Source: Canna indica (lineage: Eukaryota; Streptophyta; Magnoliopsida; Zingiberales; Cannaceae). Taken from it: a stretch of 64,000 bases of DNA. The DNA lies in assembly GCA_034359265.1 (NCBI GenBank), contig CP136897.1, forward strand, positions 38,303,501 through 38,367,500. The letters are read 5' to 3'. The notes under the pieces were generated by a model. It was not told the origin of the DNA, made no database searches, and was given only the letters and a program-made list of their open reading frames with translations. Of this stretch, positions 46,073 to 56,897 are shown piece by piece (within the stretch, counting starts at the first letter, position 1; the number at the start of each line of letters is the position of its first letter). The position numbers and the translations under genes were made by a program.

Positions 46073-46438
46073 TTTTTTTAATACCTATTTGATTGCACGA
46101 CGAGATCATTTTTTTTACCAATCTTTCTAACCAAACGTTAAGGACGGACGACGTCGTAGACATAAAATTTGGCTGTCGATCGCCCGCGCGGGGCCCGCCG
46201 TAACCTCTACGGCCGGCTCGATCGACCAGCCCACCCGAAAAATTAAAATTTGTAAATAAATAAGAAAAATAACATTTCAATTATTATTTTTCGTTTAAAA
46301 CGGGCGTAACTCCGTGCATTATTGTCCGATTTCAGATTTTCACGTGGCGCTAAAAGGCGCGCGAAGAGACGAAGAAAATGACCCCGAGCTATCCCTCGGA
46401 CGCTCACCCTTATTAGCCGACGATCAGAATTGCATCAT

Positions 46439-46557
46439 GGGTGCGATCATACCAGCACTAACGCACCGGATCCCATCAGAACTCCTAAGTTAAGCGTGCT
46501 TGGGCGAGAGTAGTACTAGGATGGGTGACCCCGTGGGAAGTCCTCGTGTTGCACCTT
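46439..46557 (+). rRNA. 5S rRNA: 5S rRNA gene, type J
   Basis: G48T, C95G. Confidence 0.91.
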
Positions 46558-46924
46558 TTTTTTTAACTACCTATTCGATTGCACGACGATATCATTTTTT
46601 TTACCAATCTTTCTAACCAAACGTTAAGGACGGACGACGTCGTCGACATAAAATTTGGCTGTCGATCGCCCACGCGGGACCCGCCGCCACCTCTACGGCC
46701 GGCTCGATCGACCAACCGACCCGAAAAATTAAAATTTGTAAATAAATAAGAAATATAATATTTCAATTATTATTTTTCGTTTAAAACGGGCGTAACTCCG
46801 TGCATTATTGTCCGATTTCAGCTTTTCACGTGGCGCTAAAAGGGGCGCGAAGAGACGGTGAAAATGACCCCGAGCTATCCCTCGGACGCTCACCCTTAAT
46901 AGCCGACGATCAGAAGTGCATCAC

Positions 46925-47043
46925 GGGTGCGATCATACCAGCACTAACGCACCGGATCCCATCAGAACTCCGAAGTTAAGCGTGCTTGGGCGAGAGTAGT
47001 ACTAGGATGGGTGATCCCCTGGGAAGTCTTCGTGTTGCACCTT
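46925..47043 (+). rRNA. 5S rRNA: 5S rRNA gene, type K
   Basis: C91T, C105T; TTAATA at -28. Distant copy of the gene at 38157. Confidence 0.91.
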
Positions 47044-47244
47044 TTTTTTTACTACCTATTTGATTGCACAATGAGATCATTTTTTTTGCCAATCTTTCTA
47101 ACCAAACGTTAGGAGACGGACGACGTCGTCGACATAAAATTTGGCTGTCGATCGCCCGCGCGGGGCCCGCCGCAACCTCTACGGCCGGCTCGATCGACCA
47201 ACCGACCCGAAAAATTAAAATTTGTAAATAAATAAGAAAAATAA

Positions 47245-47354
47245 CATACCAGCACTAACTCACCGGATCCCATCAGAACTCCGAAGTTAAGCGTGCTTCG
47301 GCGAGAGTAGTACTAGGATTGGTGACCCACTGGGAAGTCCTCGTGTTGTACCTT
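47245..47354 (+). pseudogene. 5S rRNA: 5'-truncated 5S rRNA gene, t1 (110 nt)
   Basis: CAT joint. G25T, G64C, G85T, C94A, C114T. Confidence 0.85.
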
Positions 47355-47720
47355 TTTTTTTACTACCAATTTGATTCCACGACGATATCATTTTTTTTAC
47401 CAATCTTTCTAACCAAACGTTAAGGACGGACGACGTCGTCGACAAAAAATTTGGCTGTCGATCGCCCGCGCGGGGCCCGCCGCAACCTCTACGGCCGGCT
47501 CGATCGACCAACCGAGCCGAAAAATTAAAATTTGTAAATAAATAAGAAATATAACATTTCAATTATTATTTTTCGTTTAAAACGGGCGTAACTCCGTGCA
47601 TTATTGTCCGATTTCAGCTTTTCACGTGGCGCTAAAAGGCGCGCGAAGAGACGAAGAAAATGACCCCGAGCTATCCCTCGGACGCTCACCCTTATTAGCC
47701 GACGATCAGAATTGCATCAT

Positions 47721-47839
47721 GGGTGCGATCATACCAGCACTAACGCACCGGATCCCATCAGAACTCCTAAGTTAAGCGTGCTTGGGCGAGAGTAGTACTA
47801 GGATGGGTGACCCCGTGGGAACTCCTCGTGTTGCACCTT
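47721..47839 (+). rRNA. 5S rRNA: 5S rRNA gene, type J
   Basis: G48T, C95G, G102C. Confidence 0.9.
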
Positions 47840-48205
47840 TTTTTTTACTACCTATTTGATTGCACGACGAGATCATTTTTTTTACCAATCTTTCTAACCA
47901 AACATTAAGGACGGACGACGTCGTCGACATAAAATTTGGATGTCGATCGCCCGCGCAGGGCCCGCCGCAACCTCTACGGCCGGCTCGGTCGACCAACCGA
48001 TCCGAAAAATTAAAATTTGTAAATAAATAAGAAATATAACATTTCAATTATTATTTTTCGTTTAAAACGGGCGTAACTCCGTGCATTATTGTCCGATTTC
48101 AGCTTTTCACGTGGCGCTAAAAGGCGCGCGAAGAGACGAAGAAAATGACCCCGAGCTATCCCTCGGACGCTCACCCTTATTAGCCGACGATCAGAATTGC
48201 ATCAT

Positions 48206-48324
48206 GGGTGCGATCATACCAGCACTAACGCACCGGATCCCATCAGAACTCCGAAGTTAAGCGTGCTTGGGCGAGAGTAGTACTAGGATGGGTGACCCCC
48301 TCGGAAGTCCTCGTGTTGCACCTA
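48206..48324 (+). rRNA. 5S rRNA: 5S rRNA gene, type L (terminator deleted)
   Basis: G97C only; 15-bp 3' deletion. Confidence 0.88.
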
Positions 48325-48664
48325 TTTCATTGCACGACGAGATCTTTTTTTTTACCAATCTTTCTAACCAAACGTTAAGGACGGACGACGTTGTCGACAT
48401 AAAATTTGGCGGTCGATCGCCCGCCGCAACCTCTACGGCTGGCTCGATCGACCAACCGACCCGAAAAATTAAAATTTGTAAATAAATAAGAAAAATAAGA
48501 TTTCAATTATTATTTTTCGTTTAAAACGGGCGTAACTCCGTGCATTATTGTTCGATTTCAGCTTTTCACGTGGCGCTAAAAGGTGCGCGAAGAGACGAAG
48601 AAAATGACCCCGAGCTATCCCTCGGACGCTCACCCTTATTAGCCGACGATCAGAAGTGCATGAT

Positions 48665-48783
48665 GGGTGCGATCATACCACCACTAACGCACCGGATCCC
48701 ATCAGAACTCCGAAGTTAAGCGTGCTTGGGTGAGAGTAGTACTAGGATGGGTGACCCCCTAGGAAGTCCTCGTGTTGCACCTT
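48665..48783 (+). rRNA. 5S rRNA: 5S rRNA gene, type M
   Basis: G17C, C67T, G97A. The downstream spacer is of the J kind (GGATGTCG), so the unit is mosaic. Confidence 0.91.
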
Positions 48784-49149
48784 TTTTTTTACTACCTATT
48801 TGATTGCACGACGATATCATTTTTTTTACCAATCTTTCTAACCAAACGTTAAGGACGGACGACGTCGTCGACATAAAATTTGGATGTCGATCGCCCGCGC
48901 AGGGCCCGCCGCAACCTCTACGGCCGGCTCGATCGACCAACCGATCCGAAAAATTAAAATTTGTAAATAAATAAGAAATATAACATTTCAATTATTATTT
49001 TTCGTTTAAAACGGGCGTAACTCCGTGCATTATTGTCCGATTTCAGCTTTTCACGTGGCGCTAAAAGGCGCGCGAAGAGACGAAGAAAATGACCCCGAGC
49101 TATCCCTCGGACGCTCACCCTTATTAGCCGACGATCAGAATTGCATCAC

Positions 49150-49268
49150 GGGTGCGATCATACCAGCACTAACGCACCGGATCCCATCAGAACTCCTAAG
49201 TTAAGCGTGCTTGGGCGAGAGTAGTACTAGGATGGGTGACCCCGTGGGAAGTCCTCGTGTTGCACCTT
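49150..49268 (+). rRNA. 5S rRNA: 5S rRNA gene, type J
   Basis: G48T, C95G. Confidence 0.91.
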
Positions 49269-49469
49269 TTTTTTTTACTACCTATTTGATTGCACGACGA
49301 GATCATTTTTTTTACCAATCTTTCTAACCAAACGTTAAGGACGGACGACGTCGTCGACATAAAATTTGGATGTCGATCGCCCGCGCAGGGCCCGCCGCAA
49401 CCTCTACGGCCGGCTCGATCGACCAACCGACCCGAAAAATTAAAATTTGTAAATAAATAAAAAAAATAA

Positions 49470-49579
49470 CATACCAGCACTAACTCACCGAATCCCATCA
49501 GAACTCCGAAGTTAAGCGTGCTTCGGCGAGAGTAGTACTAGGATGGGTGACGCACTGGGAAGTCCTCGTGTTGTACCTT
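49470..49579 (+). pseudogene. 5S rRNA: 5'-truncated 5S rRNA gene, t1 (110 nt)
   Basis: CAT joint. G25T, G31A, G64C, C92G, C94A, C114T. Confidence 0.84.
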
Positions 49580-49945
49580 TTTTTTTTACAACCAATTTGA
49601 TTGCACGACGAGATCATTTTTTTTACCAATCTTTCTAACCAAACGTTAAGGACGGACGACGTCGTCGACATAAAATTTGGCTGTCGATCGCCCGCGCGGG
49701 GCCCGCCGCAACCTCTACGGCCGGCTCGATCGACCAACCGACCCGAAAAATTAAAATTTGTAAATAAATAAGAAATATATCATTTCAATTATTATTTTTC
49801 GTTTAAAACGGGCGTAACTCCGTGCATTATTGTCCGATTTCAGCTTTTCACGTGGCCTAAAAGGCGCGCGAAGAGACGAAGAAAATGACCCCGTGCTATC
49901 CCTCGGACGCTCACCCTTACTAGCCGACGATCAGAAGTGCATCAC

Positions 49946-50064
49946 GGGTGCGATCATACCATCACTAACGCACCGGATCCCATCAGAACTCCGAAGTTAA
50001 GCGTGCTTGGGCGAGAGTAGTACTAGGATGGGTGACCCCCTCGGAAGCCCTCGTGTTGCACCTA
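49946..50064 (+). rRNA. 5S rRNA: 5S rRNA gene, type L (terminator deleted)
   Basis: G17T, G97C, T103C; 15-bp 3' deletion. The -28 element is TTACTA. Confidence 0.85.
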
Positions 50065-50404
50065 TTTCATTGCACGACGAGATCTTTTTTTTTACCAATC
50101 TTTCTAACCAAACGTTAAGGACGGACGGCGTTGTCGACATAAAATTTGGCGGTCGATCGCCCGCCGCAACCTCTACGGCGGGCTCGATCGACCAACCGAC
50201 CCGAAAAATTAAAATTTGTAAATAAATAAGAAAAATAACATTTCAATTATTATTTTTCGTTTAAAACGGGCGTAACTCCGTGCATTATTGTTCGATTTCA
50301 GCTTTTCACGTGGCGCTAAAAGGCGCGCGAAGAGACGAAGAAAATGACCCCGAGCTATCCCTCGGACGCTCACCCTTATTAGCCGACGATCAGAAGTGCA
50401 TGAT

Positions 50405-50523
50405 GGGTGCGATCATACCACCACTAACGCACCAGATCCCATCAGAACTCCGAAGTTAAGCGTGCTTGGGTGTGAGTAGTACTAGGATGGGTGACCCCCT
50501 AGGAAGTCCTCGTGTTGCACCTT
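50405..50523 (+). rRNA. 5S rRNA: 5S rRNA gene, type M variant
   Basis: G17C, G30A, C67T, A69T, G97A. The intermediate element reads TGTGAG. Confidence 0.87.
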
Positions 50524-50889
50524 TTTTTTTACTACCTATTTGATTGCACGACGAGATCATTTTTTTTACCAACCTTTCTAACCAAACGTTAAGGACGGAC
50601 GACGTCGTCGAAATAAAATTTGGCTGTCGATCGCCCGCGCGGGGCCCGCCGCAACCTCTACGGCCGGCTCGATCGACCAACCGACCCAAAAAATTAAAAT
50701 TTGTAAATAAATAAGAAAAATAACATTTCTATTATTATTTTTCGTTTAAAACGGGCGTAACTCCGTGCATTATTGTCCGATTTCAGATTTTCACGTGGCG
50801 CTAAAAGGCGCGCGAAGAGACGAACAAAATGACCCCGAGCTATCCCTCGGACGCTCACCCTTATTAGCCGACGATCAGAATTGCATCAC

Positions 50890-51008
50890 GGTTGCGATCA
50901 TACCAGCATTAACGCATCGGATCCCATCAGAACTCTGAAGTTAAGCGTGCTTGGGCGAGAGTAGTACTTGGATGGGTGACCCCCTGGGAAGTCCTCGTGT
51001 TGCACTTT
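50890..51008 (+). rRNA. 5S rRNA: 5S rRNA gene, divergent
   Basis: G3T, C20T, C28T, C47T, A80T, C117T. The T-run is broken (TTTTTGTTT). Confidence 0.86.
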
Positions 51009-51207
51009 TTGTTTACTACCTATTTGATTGCACGACGAGATCATTTTTTTTACCAATATTTCTAACCAAACGTTAAGGACGGACGACGTCGTCGACATAA
51101 AATTTGGCTGTCGATCACCCGCGCGGGGCCCGCCGCAACCTCTACGGCCGGCTCGATCGACCAACCGACCCGAAAAATTAAAATTTGTAAATAAATAAGA
51201 AAAATAA

Positions 51208-51317
51208 CATACCAGCACTAACTCACCGGATCCCATCAGAACTCCGAAGTTAAGCGTGCTACGGCGAGAGTAGTACTAGGATGGGTGACCCACTGGGAAG
51301 ACCTCGTGTTGTACCTT
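51208..51317 (+). pseudogene. 5S rRNA: 5'-truncated 5S rRNA gene, t1 (110 nt)
   Basis: CAT joint. G25T, T63A, G64C, C94A, T103A, C114T. Confidence 0.84.
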
Positions 51318-51684
51318 TTTTTTTTACTACCAATTTGATTGCACGACGAGATCATTTTTTTTACCAATCTTTCTAACCAAAAGTTAAGGACGGACGACGT
51401 CGTCGACATAAAATTTGGATGTCGATCGCCCGCGCAGGGCCCGCCGCAACCTCTACGGCCGGCTCGATCGACCAACCGATCCGAAAAATTAAAATTTGTA
51501 AATAAATAAGAAATATAACATTTCAATTATTATTTTTCGTTTAAAACGGGCGTAACTCCGTGCATTATTGTCCGATTTCAGCTTTTCACGTGGCGCTAAA
51601 AGGCGCGCGAAGAGACGAAGAAAATGACCCCGAGCTATCCCTCGGACGCTCACCCTTATTAGCCGACGATGAGAAGTGCATCAT

Positions 51685-51803
51685 GGGTGCGATCATACCA
51701 TCACTAACGCACCGGATCCCATCAGAACTCCGAAGTTAAGCGTGCTTGGGCGAGAGTAGTACTAGGATGGGTGACCCCCTCGGAAGCCCTCGTGTTGCAC
51801 CTA
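51685..51803 (+). rRNA. 5S rRNA: 5S rRNA gene, type L (terminator deleted)
   Basis: G17T, G97C, T103C; 15-bp 3' deletion. Confidence 0.85.
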
Positions 51804-52143
51804 TTTCATTGCACGACGAGATCTTTTTTTTTACCAATCTTTCTAACCAAACGTTAAGGACGGACGGCGTTGTCGACATAAAATTTGGCGGTCGATCGCC
51901 CGCCGCAACCTCTACGGCGGGCTCGATCGACCAACCGACCCGAAAAATTAAAATTTGTAAATAAATAAGAAAAATAACATTTCAATTATTATTTTTCGTT
52001 TAAAACGGGCGTAACTCCGTGCATTATTGTTCGATTTCAGCTTTTCACGTGGCGCTAAAAGGCGCGCGAAGAGACGAAGAAAATGACCCCGAGCTATCCC
52101 TCGGACGCTCACCCTTATTAGCCGACGATCAGAAGTGCATGAT

Positions 52144-52262
52144 GGGTGCGATCATACCACCACTAACGCACCAGATCCCATCAGAACTCCGAAGTTAAGC
52201 TTGCTTGGGTGAGAGTAGTACTAGGATGGGTGACCCCCTAGGAAGTGCTCGTGTTGCACCTT
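52144..52262 (+). rRNA. 5S rRNA: 5S rRNA gene, type M variant
   Basis: G17C, G30A, G58T in box A, C67T, G97A, C104G. Confidence 0.87.
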
Positions 52263-52628
52263 TTTTTTTACTACCTATTTGATTGCACGACGAGATCATT
52301 TTTTTTACCAATCTTTCTAACCAAACGTTAAGGACGGACGACGTCGTCGACATAAAATTTGGCTATCGATCGCCCGCGCGGGGCCCGCCGCAACCTCTAC
52401 GGCCGGCTCGATCGACCAACCGACCCAAAAAATTAGAATTTATAAATAAATAAGAAAAATAACATTTCAATTATTATTTTTCGTTTAAAACGGGCGTAAC
52501 TCCGTGCATTATTGTCCGATTTCAGATTTTCACGTGGCGCTAAAAGGCGCGCGAAGAGACGAAGAAAATGACTTCGAGCTATCCCTCGGACGCTCACCCT
52601 TATTAGCCGACGATCAGAATTGCATCAC

Positions 52629-52747
52629 GGTTGCGATCATACCAGCATTAACGCACCGGATCCCATCAGAACTCTGAAGTTAAGCGTGCTTGGGCGAGAG
52701 TAGTACTTGGATGGGTGACCCCCTGGGAAGTCCTCGTGTTGCACTTT
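52629..52747 (+). rRNA. 5S rRNA: 5S rRNA gene, divergent
   Basis: G3T, C20T, C47T, A80T, C117T. The T-run is intact, unlike its partner at 50890. Confidence 0.87.
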
Positions 52748-52946
52748 TTTTTTACTACCTATTTGATTGCACGACGAGATCATTTTTTTTACCAATCTTT
52801 CTAACCAAACGTTAAGGACGGACGACGTCGTCGACATAAAATTTGGCTGTCGATCGCCCGCGCGGGGCCCGCCGCAACCTCTACGGCAGGCTCGATCGAC
52901 CAACCGACCCGAAAAATTAAAATTTGTAAATAAATAAGAAAAATAA

Positions 52947-53056
52947 CATACCAGCACTAACTCACCGGATCCCATCAGAACTCCGAAGTTAAGCGTGCTA
53001 CGGCGAGAGTAGTACTAGGATGGGTGACCCACTGGGAAGTCCTCGTGTTGTACCTT
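52947..53056 (+). pseudogene. 5S rRNA: 5'-truncated 5S rRNA gene, t1 (110 nt)
   Basis: CAT joint. G25T, T63A, G64C, C94A, C114T. Last t1 copy. Confidence 0.85.
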
Positions 53057-53423
53057 TTTTTTTTACTACCAATTTGATTGCACGACGAGATCATTTTTTT
53101 TACCAATCTTTCTAACCAAAAGTTAAGGACGGACGACGTCGTCGACATAAAATTTGGCTGTCGATCGCCCGCGCGGGGCCCGCCGCAATCTCTACGGCCG
53201 GCTCGATCGACCAACCGACACGAAAAATTAAAATTTGTAAATAAATAAGAAATATAACATTTCAATTATTATTTTTCGTTTAAAACGGGCGTAACTCCGT
53301 GCATTACTGTCCGATTTCAGCTTTTCACGTGGCGCTAAAAGGCGCGCGAAGAGACGAAGAAAATGACCCCGAGCTATCCCTCGGACGCTCACCCTTATTA
53401 ACCGACGATCAGAATTGCATCAA

Positions 53424-53542
53424 GGGTGCGATCATACCAGCACTAACGCACCGGATCCCATCAGAACTCCTAAGTTAAGCGTGCTTGGGCGAGAGTAGTA
53501 CTAGGATGGGTGACCCCGTGGGAAGTCCTCGTGTTGCACCTT
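53424..53542 (+). rRNA. 5S rRNA: 5S rRNA gene, type J
   Basis: G48T, C95G. Base -1 is A. The spacer after it has TTTGTAACC. Confidence 0.9.
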
Positions 53543-53909
53543 TTTTTTTTACTACCTATTTGAATGCACGACGAGATCATTTTTTTTACCAATCTTTGTA
53601 ACCAAACGTTAAGGACGGACGACGTCGTCGACATAAAATTTGGTTGTCGATTGCCCGCGCAGGGCCCGCCACAACCTCTACGGCCGGCTCGATCGACCAA
53701 CCGATCCGAAAAATTAAAATTTGTAAATAAATAAGAAATATAACATTTCAATTATTATTTTTCGTTTAAAACGGGCGTAACTCCGTGCATTATTGTCCGA
53801 TTTTAGCTTTTCACGTGGCGCTAAAAGGCGCGCGAAGAGACGAAGAAAATGACCCCGAGCTATCCCTCGGACGCTCACCCTTATTGGCCGACGATCAGAA
53901 TTACATGAC

Positions 53910-54028
53910 GGGTGCGATCATACAAGCACTAATGCACCGGATCCCATCAGAACTCCGAAGTTAAGCGTGCTTGGGCGAGGGTAGTACTAGGATCGGTGAC
54001 CCCTTGGGAAGTCCTCGTGTTGCACCTT
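53910..54028 (+). rRNA. 5S rRNA: 5S rRNA gene, box C changed
   Basis: C15A, C24T, A71G, G85C (GGATCGGTG), C95T. The -28 element is TTATTG. Confidence 0.86.
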
Positions 54029-54394
54029 TTTTTTTACTACCTATTTGATTGCATGACGAGATCATTTTTTTTACCAATCTTTCTAACCAAACGTTAAGGA
54101 CGGACGACGTCGTCGACATAAAATTTGGCTGTCGATCGCCCGCGCGGGGCCCGCCGCAACCTCTACGGCCGGCTCGATCGACCAACCGATCCGAAAAATT
54201 AAAATTTATAAATAAATAAGAAATATAACATTTCAATTATTATTTTTCGTTTTAAACGGGCGTAACTCCGTGCATTATTGTCCGATTTCACCTTTTCACG
54301 TGGCGCTAAAAGGTGCGCGAAGAGACGAAGAAAATGACCCCGAGCTATCCCTCGGACGCTCACCCTTATTAGCCGACGATCAGAAGTGCATGAC

Positions 54395-54513
54395 GGGTGC
54401 GATCATACCAGCACTAACGCACCGGATCCCATCAGAACTCCGAAGTTAAGCATGCTTGGGCGAGAGTAGTACTAGGATGGGTGACCCCTTGGGAAGTCCT
54501 CGTGTTGCACCTT
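54395..54513 (+). rRNA. 5S rRNA: 5S rRNA gene
   Basis: G58A in box A and C95T. Confidence 0.91.
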
Positions 54514-54713
54514 TTTTTTTACTACCTATTTGATTGCACGACGAGATCATTTTTTTTACCAATCTTTCTAACCAAACGTTAAGGACGGACGACGTCGTCG
54601 ACATAAAATTTGGCTGTGGATCGCCCGCGCGAGGCCCGCCGCAACCTCTACGGCCGGCTCGATCGACCAACCGACCCGAAAAATTAAATTTTATAAATAA
54701 ATAAGAGAAATAA

Positions 54714-54823
54714 CATACCAGCACTAACGCACCGGATCTCATCAGAACTCTGAATTTAAGCGTGCTTGGGCGGGAGTAGTACTAGGATGGGTCACCCCCT
54801 GGGAAGTCCTCGTGTTGCACCTT
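54714..54823 (+). pseudogene. 5S rRNA: 5'-truncated 5S rRNA gene, t2 (110 nt)
   Basis: CAT joint with leader AAATAAGAGAAATAACAT. C35T, C47T, G51T, A69G, G89C (GGGTCACC in box C). Confidence 0.85.
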
Positions 54824-55188
54824 TTTTTTTACTACCAATTTGATTGCACGACGAGATCATTTTTTTTACCAATATTTCTAACCAAACGTTAAGGACGGAC
54901 GACGTCGTCGACATAAAATTTGGCTGTCGATCGCCCGCGCGGGGCCCACCGCAAACTCTACGGCCGGCTCGATCGACCAACCGACCCGAAAAATTAAATT
55001 TGTAAATAAATAAGAAATATAACATTTCAATTATTATTTTTCGTTTAAAACGGGCGTAACTCCGTGAATTATTGTCCGATTTCAGCTTTTCACGTGGCGC
55101 TAAAAGGCGCGCCAAGAGACGAAGAAAATGACCCCTAGCTATCCCTCGGACGCTCACCCTTATTAGCCGACGATCAGAATTGCATCAC

Positions 55189-55307
55189 GAGTGCGATCAT
55201 ACCAGCACTAACGCACCGGATCCCATCAGAACTCCGAAGTTAAGCGTGCTTGGGCGAGAGTAGTACTAGGATGGGTGACCCCCTGGGAAGTCCTCGTGTT
55301 GCACCTT
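55189..55307 (+). rRNA. 5S rRNA: 5S rRNA gene
   Basis: G2A (GAGTGC) is the only change; promoter boxes and T-run are intact. Confidence 0.94.
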
Positions 55308-55507
55308 TTTTTTTACTACCTATTTGATTGCACGACGAGATCATTTTTTTTACCAATCTTTCTAACCAAACGTTAAGGACGGACGACGTCGTCGACATAA
55401 AATTTGGTTGTGGATCGCCCGCGCGGGGCCCGCCGCAACCTCTACGGCCGGCTCGATCGACCAACCGACCCGAAAAATTAAAATTTATAAATAAATAAGA
55501 GAAATAA

Positions 55508-55617
55508 CATACCAGCACTAACGCACCGGATCTCATCAGAACTCTGAATTTAAGCGTGCTTGGGCGAGAGTAGTACTAGGATGGGTCACCCCCTGGGAAG
55601 TCCTCGTGTTGCACCTT
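55508..55617 (+). pseudogene. 5S rRNA: 5'-truncated 5S rRNA gene, t2 (110 nt)
   Basis: CAT joint. C35T, C47T, G51T, G89C. Confidence 0.85.
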
Positions 55618-55954
55618 TTTTTTTACTACCAATTTGATTGCACGACGAGATCATTTTTTTTACCAATCTTTCTAACCAAACGTTAAGGACGGACGACGTC
55701 GTCGACATAAAATTTGGCTGTCGATCGCCCGCGCGGGGCCCGCCGCAACCTCTACGGCCGGCTCGATCGACCAACCGACCCGAAAAATTAAAATTTGTAA
55801 ATAAATAAGAAATATAACATTTCAATTATTATTTTTCGTTTAAAACGGACGTAACTCCGTGCATTATTGTCCGATTTCAGCTTTTCACGTGGCGCTAAAA
55901 GGCGCGCGAAGAGACGAAGAAAATGACCCCGAGCTATCCCTCGGACGCTCACCC

Positions 55955-55960
55955 TTATTA
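55955..55960 (+). promoter_or_regulatory. TATA-like element at -29 to -24 (representative)
   Basis: TTATTA precedes the consensus gene at 55984. In Arabidopsis 5S genes a TATATA-like element near -28 and a C at -1 are needed for polymerase III initiation; here -1 is C. The GC dinucleotide reported at -12 in Arabidopsis is not present at that spacing. Deviants include TTAATA (genes at 36875, 38157, 46925) and TTTTTA (19566, 21516). Confidence 0.7.
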
Positions 55961-56032
55961 GCCGACGATCAGAAGTGCATGACGGGTGCGATCATACCAG
56001 CACTAACGCACCGGATCCCATCAGAACTCCGA

Positions 56033-56047
56033 AGTTAAGCGTGCTTG
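56033..56047 (+). promoter_or_regulatory. Box A of internal control region (representative)
   Basis: AGTTAAGCGTGCTTG at gene positions 50-64 of an exact-consensus copy matches the plant 5S box A. With box C it is recognised by TFIIIA/TFIIIC. Type C genes change T52 to A inside it. Confidence 0.85.
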
Positions 56048-56049
56048 GG

Positions 56050-56055
56050 CGAGAG
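56050..56055 (+). promoter_or_regulatory. Intermediate element (representative)
   Basis: CGAGAG at gene positions 67-72 lies between boxes A and C, as in other plant 5S genes. Type M genes carry T at position 67. Confidence 0.75.
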
Positions 56056-56062
56056 TAGTACT

Positions 56063-56077
56063 AGGATGGGTGACCCC
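56063..56077 (+). promoter_or_regulatory. Box C of internal control region (representative)
   Basis: AGGATGGGTGACCCC at gene positions 80-94 is the canonical box C bound by TFIIIA. It is the part most often altered in divergent copies: GGTTGAC, GGATCGGTG, GGGTCACC, GTGTCTCC. Confidence 0.85.
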
Positions 56078-56100
56078 CTGGGAAGTCCTCGTGTTGCACC

Positions 56101-56109
56101 TTTTTTTTT
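56101..56109 (+). terminator. Polymerase III oligo-T terminator (representative)
   Basis: Nine T follow GCACC directly; polymerase III stops in such runs on the coding strand. The run is broken by one base after genes at 30234, 50890, 56779, 58544 and 60309, and is lost in the L subfamily. Confidence 0.85.
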
Positions 56110-56302
56110 ACTACCTATTTGATTGCACGACGAGATCATTTTTTTTACCAATCTTTCTAACCAAACGTTAAGGACGGACGACGTCGTCGACATAAAATTT
56201 GGCTGTGGATCGCCCGCGCGGGGCCCGCCGCAACCTCTACGGCCGGCTCGATCGACCAACCGACCCGAAAAATTAAAATTTATAAATAAATAAGAGAAAT
56301 AA

Positions 56303-56412
56303 CATACCAGCACTAACGCACCGGATCTCATCAGAACTCTGAATTTAAGCGTGCTTGGGCGAGAGTAGTACTAGGATGGGTCACCCCCTGGGAAGTCCTC
56401 GTGTTGCACCTT
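56303..56412 (+). pseudogene. 5S rRNA: 5'-truncated 5S rRNA gene, t2 (110 nt)
   Basis: CAT joint. C35T, C47T, G51T, G89C. Confidence 0.85.
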
Positions 56413-56778
56413 TTTTTTTACTACCAATTTGATTGCACGACGAGATCATTTTTTTTACCAATCTTTCTAACCAAACGTTAAGGACGGACGACGTCGTCGA
56501 CATAAAATTTGGCTGTCGATCGCCCGCGCGGGGCCCGCCGCAACCTCTACGGCCGGCTCGATCGACCAACCGACCCGAAAAATTAAAATTTGTAAATAAA
56601 TAAGAAAAATAACATTTCAATTATTATTTTTCGTTTAAAACGGACATAACTCCGTCCATTATTGTCCGATTTCAACATATCACGTGGCGCTAAAAGGCGC
56701 GCGAAGAGACGAAGAAAATGACCCCGAGCTATCCCTCGGACACTCACCCTTATTAGCCGACGATCAGAATTGCATCAC

Positions 56779-56897
56779 GAGTGCGATCATACCAGCACTA
56801 ACGCACCGGATCCCATCAGAACTCCGAAGTTAAGCGTGCTTGCGCGAGAGTAGTACTATGATGGGTGACCCCTTGGGAAGTCCTCGTGTTGCACCTT
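56779..56897 (+). rRNA. 5S rRNA: 5S rRNA gene, broken T-run
   Basis: G2A, G65C, G81T in box C, C95T. The terminator reads TTTTGTTTT. Confidence 0.88.

Larger units (their letters stand above)
38477..49469 (+). repeat. Large higher-order repeat of about 4.63 and 4.14 kb
   Basis: The t1 gene at 38477 recurs at 43105 (+4628) and 47245 (+4140). The following J, L, M, J genes recur in the same order each time: 38953/43581/47721, 39439/44066/48206, 39898/44525/48665, 40383/45010/49150. The second copy is about one unit shorter than the first. Confidence 0.82.
49470..52946 (+). repeat. Higher-order repeat t1-L-M-variant, 2 x about 1739 bp
   Basis: Genes at 49470, 49946, 50405, 50890 recur at 51208, 51685, 52144, 52629, and a third t1 follows at 52947. 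Private shared changes include G17T and T103C in the L gene and C20T with A80T in the fourth. Confidence 0.88.
39439..53423 (+). repeat. Array block 4: J/K/L/M units with t1 fragments
   Basis: The order of J, L, M and t1 units recurs over several kilobases. L units lack the oligo-T after the gene and the 11-bp GC segment (459-bp unit). Spacers upstream of M genes read TTGTTCGATTTC rather than TTGTCCGATTTC. No other feature is seen between genes. Confidence 0.88.
55984..56102 (+). rRNA. 5S rRNA: 5S rRNA gene, exact window consensus
   Basis: No change from the consensus used here. TTATTA at -29, C at -1, intact boxes A and C, nine T at the end. GGGTGC at the start can pair with GCACCT at the end (last pair G-U). 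A good candidate for an active gene. Confidence 0.97.
54395..56778 (+). repeat. Full gene plus t2 fragment, 3 x about 795 bp
   Basis: Full genes at 54395, 55189, 55984 are each followed by a t2 fragment at 54714, 55508, 56303. Steps are 794-795 bp. Confidence 0.85.
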
